Below, in pieces: positions 1-10,669 of a stretch of 64,000 nt of DNA. The stretch is taken from assembly GCA_011799875.1 (NCBI GenBank), contig CM022297.1, forward strand, positions 70,754,663 through 70,818,662. Reading direction: 5' to 3'. The notes under the pieces were generated by a model. The model ran no database searches. It had not been told where the DNA came from and saw only the letters and a list, made by a program, of their open reading frames with translations. Numbering within the stretch: position 1 is the stretch's first letter; each line of letters starts with the position of its first letter. Position numbers and translations under genes: made by a program. This stretch comes from Thinopyrum elongatum. Lineage: Eukaryota; Streptophyta; Magnoliopsida; Poales; Poaceae.

Positions 1-788
1 TTGAGATTCTCGCGAATGACGCGGACTTGTTCTTCGGCGTGTTGGATAATATACGGACCGAAGAGTGGATGTTCCCCAGTCTTTGACCAGTTCAGAGGGG
101 TTCGGCACTTCCGTCCATATAACACTTCGAAGGGAGCCATCTTCAGACTAGCTTGATAGCTATTGTTATAAGAGAACTCAGCATACGTGAGATATTCCTC
201 CCATTTCTTGCCGAAGGAAATGACGCAAACTCGAAGCATGTCTTCGAGAACTTGGTTGACTCATTCAACTTGTCCCTGTGACTGAGGATGAAATGCAGTG
301 CTGAATGACAGATGAGTTCCCATAGCTTCTTGGAAACTAGCCCCAAATCTTGAAGTGAATAAGCTGCCACGGTCCGAGCTGATTACCAGTGGAATGCCAT
401 GGAGTGAAACAATTCTGGACACGTAGAGAGTTGCCAGCTGACTAGCAGTGATCGTTTCTTTGATGGCCAGGAAGTGTGCAACTTTGGGAAGCCGGTCAAT
501 GACGAAAAGAATAGCATCATTACCTTTCTGCGATTTGGGAAATCCAGTGACGAAGTCCATTTCAACATGGTCCCATTTCCATTCAGGAATAGAGATAGGC
601 TGCAGAGTTCCAGCAGGCCTTTGATGTTCTGCTTTGATACGACGGCAAACGTCACATTCAGCAACATAACGAGCAATGTCTTGCTTCATATTTGACCACC
701 AGAATCTTTGACGAATGTTTGGTACATCTTGGTGCTACCGGGATGAATAGACAACGGAGTGTCATGAGCTTCTTTCATAACCTTCTAA
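1..788 (-). pseudogene. gypsy integrase (C-terminal pol), decayed
   Basis: The minus strand encodes an integrase: the HHCC finger (HPG..K..., then C-x2-C in 'ECDVC'), the catalytic core with 'MDFVTGFP', 'SSDRGSLF' for the second aspartate, and 'HPQSQGQVE' for the catalytic glutamate. A TGA follows the glutamate at 261-263 and the frame then continues open to the window edge ('YGRKCRTPLNW'). Another stop lies at 785-787, and a frameshift falls near 700-720, between the finger histidines and the cysteines. The normal role is insertion of the cDNA copy into the host genome in the nucleus. The breaks mean that this copy cannot encode a full integrase. Confidence 0.9.
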
Positions 789-2818
789 GTCCTATCTAGG
801 TTGTCTTCAGTAGGTACCACTAGGCGACCTTTAAAGAACAAGGTGTCATCATCTTCAAGAGTGAAGAATGAGGGTCTTGCTTCTGCGAGGTAGCGCTTAA
901 TCTTGTGGGCTTGAGAGTCATACTTCTGCAGCCTCTTGATGCTCTCCACGAGATCTAGTTCGACAACCAGGATATTAAGGGAACCCTGGGGAACAACACG
1001 TAGGTTCATTTTGCGGCACTCTGGAGGAGGGGGACTGAGTGCACCAGGAGGAACAATATGGAGGTTCAACTTTCTGAATTCTTCAACAAGCGAGGGTTGA
1101 ACTTTGTGAACCTGGAGGTGGTTGCAATATGACTTGCGGCTCAAGGCATCAGCCATTACATTAGCCTTGCCTGGTGTATAAGAAATGCCCAAGTCAAAGT
1201 CTGCTACGGTCTCCATCCATCTCTGCTGACGGAGGTTCAGGTCTGGCTGGGTAAACAGGTACTTCAGACTTTGGTGGTCGGTGAAGATCTCGCAACGATT
1301 ACCGAGAAGGTAATGTTGCCACTATTTCAGTGCATGTATAACAGCAGCAAGCTCGAGGTCGTGAACTGGGTAGTTCTCTTCGTGAGGGCGCAACTGACGA
1401 GAGGCATAAGCAATCACTCTACGCTCATGCATTAGGACACAGCCTAATCCTTGTCGTGAAGCATCGCAGTAAATGACGAAATCCTTTTTAGTATCTGGAG
1501 GAGCAAGCACTGGAGCAGAGGTCAGCTTGTCCTTGAGTTCTTGGAAACTTTCCTGACACTTTTCTGTCCATTCGAACTTGACGCCTTTGTGAAGCAGACC
1601 AGTCAGGGGCTTGGCGATCTTGGAGAAGTTCTCGATGAATCGACGGCAATAGCTGGCGAGTCCGAGAAAACTTCTAACTTGTTTGACATTCTTTGGAGGA
1701 GTCCAATCGAGAATAGCTTGAACTCGCTCGGGGTTGACGGCAATACCATCCTTGGATATTACATGACCAAGGTAGGTCACTTCGGGAAGCCAGAATTCAC
1801 ACTTGGAATACTTAGCATATAGTTGATGCTCTCGAAGTTTTTCCAGAACAAGTCGAAGATGTTCAGCATGTTCTTCTTTATTCTTGGAATATATGGGGAT
1901 ATCATCCAGATAAACCACGACGAACTTGTCGAGGTATTCCATGAATATATTGTTCATCAGACGAGAGAATGTCGCTGGAGCATTGGTCAAGCCGAAAGAC
2001 ATAACGGTGTACTCGTATGAACCATAGCGAGTAACGAATGCAGTCTTTGGAATATCCTTTTCACGAACACGGATCTGGTGGTAACCCAACCTCAAATCAA
2101 GTTTAGAGAATACTGAGGAGCCAGCAAGTTGATCATATAGATCATTCATTCTGGGAAGCGGATACTTGTTCTTAATTGTTGCCTGGTTGATAGGTCGGTA
2201 ATCTTGGACCAAATGATTAGTTCCATCCTTCTTCTTGACAAAGAGAGAAGGTGCTCCCCAAGCAGAGGAACTAGGACGAATGAATCCACTGCGAAGAGAT
2301 TTGTCGATTTCTTCCTTAAGCTCAAGGAGTTCATGCGGCGGCATCTTGTATGGCCGCTTGGCTATAGGAGTAGTGCCCGGCTTCAAGTCTATGATGAATT
2401 CAACAGCTCTAGCAGGGGGTATTCCTGGAAGTTCTTCTAGAAAGACATCTTCAAAATCACGAACGACTGGAATTTTCTCTATTCCCTCAAGAGGTGAAGC
2501 ATTCAATGCATTCAGAACATATATCTGATTCTCGGCATCCTGGATCATCCAAGTTGAGTAGTTGATCAACTGGCCAGAAGGGTGAGTCAGCTGGACTGCC
2601 TTGGCGGCACAGTCGATCTTACCATTATGGGCTGTAAACCAATCCATACCAAGAATGATGTCTATGTTGGAAGGTCCAAGCACAATGAGAGAAGCCAGAA
2701 ATAGTAGACCTCCAATTTCGATTTGGTTGTGAGGGCTTAACATAGTGGTTTGCCACTTGGATCCCGGAGATTGAACCGCTAAAGGAGTTGGTAATTTTTC
2801 CATGTATAACTCATGTGA
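785..2818 (-). pseudogene. gypsy reverse transcriptase and RNase H region
   Basis: A 493-codon open stretch (minus strand, 2803 to 1322) holds the end of protease ('ILGMDWF'), the RT palm with 'QDYRPIN', '[12 protein letters not shown]', the catalytic 'YLDD' box followed by 'IPIYS', and the start of RNase H ('YCDAS' and 'GCVLMHE'). A TAG at 1322-1324 interrupts RNase H. The frame then continues with '[12 protein letters not shown]' and 'ADALSRK' down to about 785. RT copies the element RNA into DNA and RNase H removes the RNA strand. The YLDD catalytic motif is intact, but the stops separate domains that belong to one polyprotein. The TAG at 2819-2821 cuts the frame from protease just upstream. 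Confidence 0.93.
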
Positions 2819-4032
2819 CTAAGCAAATTGTTGGGACACAAAAGCATGCGATGCTCCTGAATCAAAGAGAACAGAAGCTGGCACTGAATTAACACGAAGG
2901 TTTCCCATCACGATTTTTGGGGACTCACGAGCTTCTTCAATCTTGACATGGGTGACTTGACCACAACTCACAGTAGGTAGCCTGGCACTACAACTACTGG
3001 TAAGATGGTTTCGACGGCCCTTCTTACGGCCAACAGGAGGACGTGATGAATTTTTAGGCTGCCCCTGGAGACAGTTGAGAGCAAGGTGTCCTGACTGTCC
3101 ACACTTGTGGCATAAGCCATCATTATGGGGAGGAGCTACAGCATTGGACTGTCCATCCTGAATCGTTAGTTGTCTCGGAGGTAGAGGCAGACGAGGTGCA
3201 ACATAAGACGACCTTGGTGTTGGAGCAGGTCGGTGATAAACATTGTGTGGGATCCAAACTCGATGTTTCTGAGCAGGCTGACTCGAGGATGGGCCAACAT
3301 CTCGAGTATGCTTGAGCGACTCCTGGTACTCAGTCAGACCAGTTTCAATTCGGAAAGCTTGGCTGACAAGCGTCGCAAAGTCTGCGCAATCATGAGCAAC
3401 AAGTGCAAGCTTTATATCGGGACGCAGTCCTTCATGGAATTTCTCCTGCTTGCGAGCATCAGTGCAGATGCCAGCCGTAGCATAGCGAGATAATTCAAGG
3501 AATTTCTTCTGATATTCATCCACAGTCATTGTGCCCTGTGAGAGTTTTCAGAACTCCTTCTTCTTCTGGTCCATCAGACCTTGAGGAATGTGCCGTGCAC
3601 GGAAGGCTGACTGGAATTCCTACCAAGTGGTTACAGTTTCAGCAGGCAACATACCCTTGTGGCTTTCCCACCATTGAGCAACTGGACCCTTCAAATGGAA
3701 TGTCGCAAAGGTGATGTAACTGGCAGGGGCAACATTAGCTGATTCCATCTCAAACAGGATGTCACGAAGCCAATCATCAGCATCCATAGGATTGGTGGAG
3801 TTGCGGAAAATGGACGGTTGAGGCGCACAAATTTTGGCAGTGTTATTGGAGCAGGCCGTTGATGAGCATTCTGGTTTGGAAACTGAGCCATTACTCTAGT
3901 CATAAACCGACGATTCAGCTCAAACTGCTGCATCATTGCGGCAATATAAGGTGGAGGTGGAGGATCGTCAGCCATCTTGCTAAAAACATCAGGGAGCAGT
4001 TTAACAAGGGGTGGAGCAGTGTATGGAGTCAT
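2819..4032 (-). pseudogene. gypsy gag and protease region, frameshifted
   Basis: From the ATG at about 4032 (minus strand) a proline-rich N-terminus leads into a gag capsid domain. A one-base deletion near 3836 shifts the frame, and the capsid ('ADDWLRDILFEMES', 'GPVAQWWESH') continues in the next frame with further stops near 3620 and 3550. The segment 3529-2819 is open and contains 'MTVDEYQKKFLELSRYA', a CCHC zinc knuckle ('CHKCGQSGHLALNC') and the protease active site 'LFDSGASHAFVS'. Gag packages the element RNA, and the aspartic protease (D-S-G triad) would cleave the polyprotein. At least one frameshift and three stops are present. Confidence 0.9.
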
Positions 4033-4595
4033 TCATGATGTAACTTGAACAATGAGCAAAGGCGCAGTATGTACAAAGCAGTAGTCATTGAAGACATACT
4101 GATACATATATAGAGCCAATTACACGCTGTTAGTATGAGTTTGGGCAAGAGAAGCACCCTAGACATACTAGGCGGCATGCATGCACGCGATGGAGGGATG
4201 CAACAATGGGGCATAGCAAAGGCTACATCAACGTCGGGGAAAACCACTAGAGCGAGGGACTTGCAAGTGACGACACAGGGTGCCCTCGATAAGAGGATCC
4301 TGCGGTCAGTGAATATTGTGAAGCAGAACTTGGCCCACAATTCAAGAAAGGCGTAATACAGATCTCCGGGTGGATGTGATCACGAGATCCTAATGTTAGA
4401 GTTAGCAAAATCATTTATTCCAAATAGAAGAGAGTTCAGAGTCCCAGAGTATAGACGAGGAGTAAAACATCCTAATACCACCCATTTGGCGACGCGGGCC
4501 CGTAAGCCACACAGCCATGTTAGTAAAACAGGTTTTCAAAGACTAGACTCAACTTCGTCCAAGGAGTTTGGAAGGGGGATTCCTACAGGCAGTCG
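4033..4595 (-). other. gypsy untranslated leader between PBS and gag
   Basis: This stretch lies between the primer-binding site and the gag start and has no convincing coding potential on either strand. Its position identifies it as the 5' leader of the gypsy element, where packaging and dimerisation signals normally lie. I see no recognisable motif in it. Confidence 0.6.
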
Positions 4596-4607
4596 GCTCT
4601 GACACCA
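4596..4607 (-). promoter_or_regulatory. gypsy primer-binding site
   Basis: The minus strand reads TGGTGTCAGAGC, one mismatch from the initiator-methionine tRNA complement TGGTATCAGAGC common in plant LTR elements. It starts three bases inside the LTR end at 4611, the expected spacing, and fixes the LTR boundary and element orientation. Confidence 0.85.
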
Positions 4608-4610
4608 ACT

Positions 4611-5109
4611 TGTGACGCCCCCGATTCAATCATACGCTAATCATTCACGCAAATGTGTATGATTGAGATCAGGGACTCACGGGAAGATATCACAACACAA
4701 CTCTAGACAAAAATTAAAATAATACAAGCTTTATATTACAAGCCAGGGGCCTCGAGGGCTCGAATACATAGCTCGATACACAAGAGTCAGCGGAAGCAAC
4801 AATATCTAAGAGCAAACATAAGTTAAACAAGACTGCCTTAAGAAGGCAAACACAAAAGCAACAACGATCGAAGAGGCAAGGCCTCCTGCCTGGGACCTCC
4901 TAACTACTCCTGGTCGTCGGCGGTCTCCACGTACCAGTAGGCTCCGTCGGGGTAGTAGCAGACGTTGGCGGTGGCATCTGGCTCCTGGGATCCACCATTT
5001 GGTCGCAGCAACCGGAAAGAAGGAAGAAGAAGGGGGGAAAGGGGTAGCAAAGCAACCGTGAGTACTCATCCAAAGTACTCGCAAGCATCAGATCTATACT
5101 AAGTATGCA
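4611..5109 (-). repeat. 5' LTR of the gypsy element, PBS-proximal part
   Basis: This 499-bp piece holds the last part of the 5' LTR, next to the PBS, with the terminal inverted dinucleotide (TGTGAC on the plus strand, reading GTCACA on minus). It is separated from the rest of the LTR (12826-15830) by the Helitron. Joining 5109 to 12826 gives a continuous LTR with no bases lost or duplicated. Confidence 0.85.
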
Positions 5110-5138
5110 CTAGTAGAGTGCCCGTGCATTGCCACGGG
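5110..5138 (-). other. Helitron 3' terminus with hairpin
   Basis: The minus strand reads a CCCGTG...CACGGG stem with a six-base loop (GCAATG), then seven bases, then CTAG followed by host T. This is the rolling-circle transposition termination signal. The sequence also matches the 'cccgtgc' tails common among grass Helitrons. Confidence 0.9.
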
Positions 5139-5329
5139 CTCTTGAAATATTTTGCACGGGTTAAATGTTAAATATCACACATACAAACAATATAACACAA
5201 ACACCATTATTTAAGTACTTCCTCCATTTTTGCAATGTAAAATGATAACAAAAATAAAAAATAACGACATGTCCGTGTAATAAACTGAGCGATGTTCGTC
5301 CTTAACATCTATTACAAAAGTATCAATAT

Positions 5330-7560
5330 CTAGATGATGCACTTAAGAAATTCTTTTACAATATCAGGAAAGTTTCCTTTAGCTTCATTCCCATGATGTT
5401 TTAGCAAATATAATAAACACTTCATCCTCAACTCATATCCATCCTGCAAAAACAATATTATGTACTTAGTTTGAAAATTTCACGCCGAAGGTCTTAGAAC
5501 ATGCAACAGACAATACTCACTGTGCAAACCGACTTGACCAATTCTTTACCGTTCCACCAGAGCATAAAATGAAAAACAAAATAGCCAGACACATTCCTGC
5601 AATTTTTTAAATTAATAATATAAAGAATATAGTGATAACAAAATAATTTTTTTTATTATGAATTCATTACCCGTCTATACTCGTTGGAATAGAAAACAGA
5701 AATAAACGTTGCCATTTTGATATATCAGAATTCCAACCAGGCAGCTTTATTTCGAGTGCTTCTTTGAAATCCCTTGCAAAACTTTTTAATTTCAATGCAT
5801 GCCTCAAATTTCTATCCTCTGACGATTGTGATGTTTGAATAGGGTCCATAATATATAGATGACGTGCCTCTTTGTCGATGACGTACAAGATGTATCGGCC
5901 AATGGATGCATACGGAAGATAAATCTACAAGTGGAGCTCTTAGAAACAACAATAAACCATGATAACAATAGGCAAAATACTTTACTTACCATGTTGCACA
6001 ATGAGATGTTGTTGTCCATCCCCGGCCAGCTATCAAATAATGTTGCCAATGTCTGGATAGTTTCCTTGTCGCAAAACTTCTGACCTCTTGTTGACTCCAG
6101 CATCATGGACTAAGTAAAAAAATATATTACTTTAGCATGTTAATACTAATGCCACATAGAATGCAGAGTTACGATAACTTACACAAAATCTTAGATCCAT
6201 GTAGTGTATAGGAGGGTCTGTGAACAATACTCCTTCGTCACATGCCAGTATACGCACGGCGGTGTTGAAGCAATCATTGTCCATAGCCTGCTCCATGTTA
6301 AGTATGCACTGAAGTTTCTTAAGACTTAAGCCCATTGGATAGGGTGTCGAGCTCCTGAACCATTCCTTCCTAATAATTGGATGGTAAGAATAATAATAAT
6401 ATAAATGCGCACATTAAATATTGATACATGGTACTTACTCCAAACACCCGACATCATCCACGGACATGATGTAGTTGCAGAGGCTGGCAAGTAATTCACG
6501 TTGGTCCGTGGGCATGATGGTGATTGGGGCAGGACGTTTGTCTTTGACTACGTCAGGTGCATTCTCCAGGATCTCGAGATCAGAATTAACTAAAGTCTCT
6601 TCATCGTCAGGTTGATGGTATATGGGACTTCCTTTTAGCTTATTTAGCTCCGAATCAAGCAAAATGACAACTAATTTTCGTCGAAAGTGTTTCATATCAT
6701 CCTAGAAATTATATATATAAATTGATATAATAATTTGAGATAAAATAATAATATAATGTATAAAAATGAAATATCTGGGTGAACTGGTCTGATAATGCAT
6801 TTGATGTCCAATATTCCATAAAATTTAGCATAAATAGTCCACATGATACACTATAATAGTATAAAATAATGGTTTAGAATATTGTCCTGATGAATCAAAT
6901 AAACAAACCAATGTAACAAGTGCATACCCATCAGTTTGTAATGCCTCATGAAACTGCTCTACGACCGTCCATTTTGTAACATTAAGATCGGGCCACCTGT
7001 GGTCTTTGTTAAACTCCGGATTATGATATGCAAGTTTCAGACGCTTCTCGAGTCCTACTAACTGTTTTTTATATGAGAAATATTAGGGATTAAGACAAAC
7101 AAAACATATGTTAAGATCAGAAAAAATAATAGATATTTACCGTAGTAGCAAGGTCGCTGCGTTTGACCCGAGAACCAAGAGAGTCCAATACTTGAATTTC
7201 ACGTTTTTTGGCATTGGCTACTGCTAGATACCAATGGTAGCCCGGCATGTTAATTGGAATGAATAACTGGTGGAACCATGTTCATTCAAGACGAAGTCAC
7301 AGTTAGATATAAATATTAATAAACCATTAAACATATGAACTAAATAAAAATAATCCATAATTATACGCATGGATAACGAGACAAGACTAACCATATCTTG
7401 CTGTAGATAAGTATTAACATGATGTACGATGTGACGATATTTTGATGGGTCTATGTCTTTTTCCCCTTCTTCTTTTATCTGGCCAGACACAAACGTGCTA
7501 ATAATGTGTACCTTTTCACCCGCCCTGTCTCGTAGATGGTTTTGAGCAAGCACGCAATAT
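5330..7560 (-). CDS. C48/Ulp1-like cysteine protease gene, two tandem catalytic-fold repeats (spliced, Helitron-borne)
   Basis: I infer ten minus-strand exons: 7560(?)-7392, 7266-7141, 7061-6928, 6850-6775, 6701-6439, 6369-6183, 6109-5990, 5924-5671, 5596-5521 and 5443-5330 (TAG at 5330-5332). Phases agree throughout and all splice sites are GT/AG, except that the 6775 donor reads AT. The first domain has the Ulp1 triad: H in 'GYHWYLAV', D in 'VLDSLG' and C in 'VSCGLFMLNFMEYW'. The second repeat has 'GRYILYVID', 'YIMDP' and 'NVSGYFVFHFMLWW', so the His position is Arg and the Cys position is Ser, which predicts that it is inactive. C48 peptidases process or remove SUMO or similar modifiers. 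The substrate here is unknown. The first exon's 5' boundary and links to upstream exons are unresolved. Confidence 0.78.
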
Positions 7561-9003
7561 ATGTATAATATACCTTTCATATTTTCATGTATACTATACA
7601 TACAGAGAAAGTTTAGCTATATGCACCTCTTCTCGTGGTGTTTCACTGCGGTCTGTCATCGTTACATCACTTTATACGTCGAAACCCATGACTTTGTATC
7701 TAGTGGACAAACGTCTGTAAATTTTGCAGGATCTTGTAGACCAGATGGGCATCATCGACATGTAGTACACGCGTGCAGTACACACTTTCTTAGGCAGGCA
7801 AGTAACCTAAGACAACTTATTTTGTGAAGATCGGTGGTTCATTGTTGTTTAAGTTTTCCTTTTCTCTGAAAATTTTGTACTACATAGATAATCTTTTAAA
7901 TGCTTTTTACTGCTTGATCCAATGTACGTGCAAGAAATGAGTTGTTAACTCAAACAATAATGTATATTTTTGTTAACTACATTCTGTGTGGGATATTGGT
8001 TCTTGTCCTATAATATGCTTATGTGTACCGTTACATCTTGTCCTATAATATGTTTGGGTTCTTGTCCAAATAAAATTAAAATACATCACTTTGTATCATG
8101 CTAGCTTTGATAACACTTTTCATTTACTTGCGCTTCTGGAGTGCCGTTGGTGCGGAAGAATAAGATGAACAAGAAGAATAAGAAGGTACATCATCAGAAT
8201 CCTTAGAAGCCTTCGTGATGATCTTTCTTTTGGTTTGCAGTCACTAAATGAAATTAATTTTTGTTTCTGAAAGAATTTTCGGGATCATAGAAAACTTTGG
8301 TCATTTTCATGTAAATGTGTGTTATGTATTTATTTGTTGTGTTGCGCTGAAACTAAACCAAACTAAAGCATATTTTTAAACTACTACTAAGACAAATTTA
8401 ATGGATTAATTATATCTTGTGATGGAAGTTGGATGAGGGGACCATTGTGAAAAAATTTAGACTATTACATTCTGAGCATTTTCTCCTTATGCAGTTTTTA
8501 TTACATGAAAGGACTTGACATGATATATTTCTTCAGAAGTGTTTGTTTTTTTGTTTGTTTTCTGGCATGTTCAGAATTGCATGCATGCTTTTATTGCTAT
8601 AAAGTGTGCTTCAGAAAATCAAGTGTTCAGAATTGCATGCATACTTTTATAGGTAAAAATACAGAAAATGCAAGATAAAGCATGCTATAGATTATCAAAT
8701 ATAATGGAGTAATGGTGAGATCTCATTAAAAAAAGTTTGATTGCCTATGCAAATTTAGGCAGTGAATTATGTTAATCACTTAAAAAGTTAGGGGTATGTC
8801 ACACTTGCAATGTCAAGAGTAGACTTTTAGCCTAAAATCTCTGAAGGATCAGTTTTTCTTCAGTTCCATCCCACCTAATAGGTCTGCTTGATTAGATCTA
8901 AAATAAATTGTAGTGGCTATGAGATTTTTATGCGATAATCAAAAAGCCAAAGAAAAAACAAATATGAAATCAAGCGACCATGGAGTATGTACAACATGAT
9001 TAC
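7561..9003 (-). other. Helitron interior, intron-like AT-rich DNA with one candidate exon
   Basis: Mostly AT-rich without a clear coding pattern. A candidate exon at about 8139-8241 (minus) reads 'KRKIITKASKDSDDVPSYSS' and ends at a GT donor. It is basic then serine/aspartate-rich and looks coding, but the splice phase from the upstream exon meets a stop, so a one-base indel or another acceptor would be needed. If real, it could link the 9004-10669 segment to the protease exons. Confidence 0.4.
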
Positions 9004-10669
9004 CTTGTATGTCTTTATCAAGAATGACACTATTTGTGATGGTAGATGTAGGATGAAATGCTGCATCATTATGCGACAATGATGTATAGCCCGAGCTAGT
9101 TGGGTTGTCTGAGTAAGTAATGTTGTCAAAATGAAATTAGATGGTTGAAACATAAAAACATACATAGAAACATACATAATGTAAACTTTCATCAATCAAG
9201 CACTAAAATTTCAAAAGTGTACCTGAAATCACATTTGAAGGTCGATGAACATTCGTGATATCACATAGAGTACGGCGATGAACAATCTGCCCATCGTCTT
9301 GTTCCTTCCTCGTACCATCCGTCTTTGTAGAGCGATAGGATGCCCGTCCGCGCGCAGTCACAAGTTCCGTTTTGTCTAATACATACATGAGAGTTAGCTG
9401 CATCAGGCAGGGAGAAATATTTATGATGACAAGAGAGGACAATAAGGAAGCTGAACATTAAACAACTTACTACGCATTGTACGGGGAGGCAGATTTTCCT
9501 CAATCGGGATGACCGATTCCTCTTCTTTTTTCTTCCGATAAGCAGCATGCCTCTGTGCGTTGAACTGCTGCCTTTTGTCATCATGGTAGTTTTTGCGCTC
9601 ATTACATGCAGCTCCTGATGCGTGTTGCATGGATGTTGGCTCGTCTGCATCATGTTAAAAGTAAAAACCATAAATCCCACAAAGCTTATCTCGGATAACA
9701 TGCAGAATATGGTTGATCCGCTACCAAATACTTCGGAATCGATGGATGCGCATGTAATATTAAATAGAGGCTGTACTCTTATCAACTTACGAGAATTTGA
9801 AATGGCAGTCTGATTTTCATCTTGTAACATGCACGGATCCTCTTCTTTTTCCTTCCTATAAGCAGCACGCCTCTGTGCGTTGAACTGCTCCCTTTTTTCG
9901 TCATTGTAGTTTTTGTGTTCATTAGATCCAGGTCCTGTTTCATGCTGCACGCATGTTCGTTCGTCTGCACCATGTTAAAAGTAAAAACCATAAAGACCAA
10001 AAAACTAAACTCGAAAAGGGTGTTGTACACCTGATTGATCCGTGCATGTTAAACAATAGGGAATACCTTGTGTGTCATCTTGTACCATCGTCGTACCATC
10101 CTTCTTATTATTACAAGACGATCGCACACCATCGTTTGAAGGTTGATAACCTACAACTAAAAAAGCGCATGAAAAATGCGGCACGATATACATGAAGATG
10201 AACACCGTTAAGCATCTACTATGTCGGTACCATATGAATCTTCCGCTACATATCTGCCACAATCCAGCGAAAGATTACTCCGAGCCGACAACCTAGAATC
10301 AAGCTGGTCTCCTACCCGTAGCAAACTTGTTCCATCTGTATAGTTCTCACCAGTGTGAATACAAGAACAATTATGCATCGTACACAATGAGCGTTATTCA
10401 CACATTCTTTTACCTGCAAGCGTCGTGTGTCTATCGTCAACATTTTCAGTGACCGATATGCCACTTACATTGTATTCCTCAACATTTGTCCCGCTAGTAA
10501 GGCCTGCAACACATTATTTATACAGCCTGTAACACTAAGAAATGCACGTCTAGCATTAGTTAGATTTTCTGAAAGCATGCATCATACCTGTAGATAAGTT
10601 CTCTCCTGGAGGATGTTCAATTGCCTTGCTTTTTGAATTGCCCATACGTACGTATGGAATGGAAGCTCC
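9004..10669 (-). CDS. Multi-exon basic protein segment with duplicated exon (Helitron-borne)
   Basis: Eight minus-strand exons with GT/AG borders can be joined in one open frame: 10669-10588, 10503-10414, 10335-10231, 10150-10067, 9964-9791, 9644-9471, 9375-9223 and 9060-9004. The first ATG in the frame gives 'MGNSKSKAIEHPPG'. The seven internal exons (90, 105, 84, 174, 174, 153 and 57 bp) all begin and end in phase 1. The two 174-bp exons are duplicates encoding 'FNAQRRAAYRKEKEE' and 'FNAQRHAAYRKKKEE', lysine/arginine-rich and probably helical. I do not recognise the family with certainty. Similar basic repeats occur in N-terminal parts of some Helitron-encoded proteins. It may be the 5' part of the same transcription unit as the protease at 5330-7560. 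Confidence 0.6.
9471..9964 (-). repeat. Tandem duplication of a 174-bp exon plus intron (period 320 bp)
   Basis: Exons 9964-9791 and 9644-9471 have equal length and similar sequence. The flanking intron sequence, including the stretch around 'catgttaaaagtaaaaaccataaa', is also shared, so exon and intron were duplicated together with a 320-bp offset. Because both exons are phase 1 to phase 1, the duplication keeps the frame. Confidence 0.85.

Noticed and set aside
5990..7560. Exons of the Ulp1-like gene as independent small genes
   Set aside because: The fragments share strand, have matching splice sites and compatible phases, and together form one C48-type protein.
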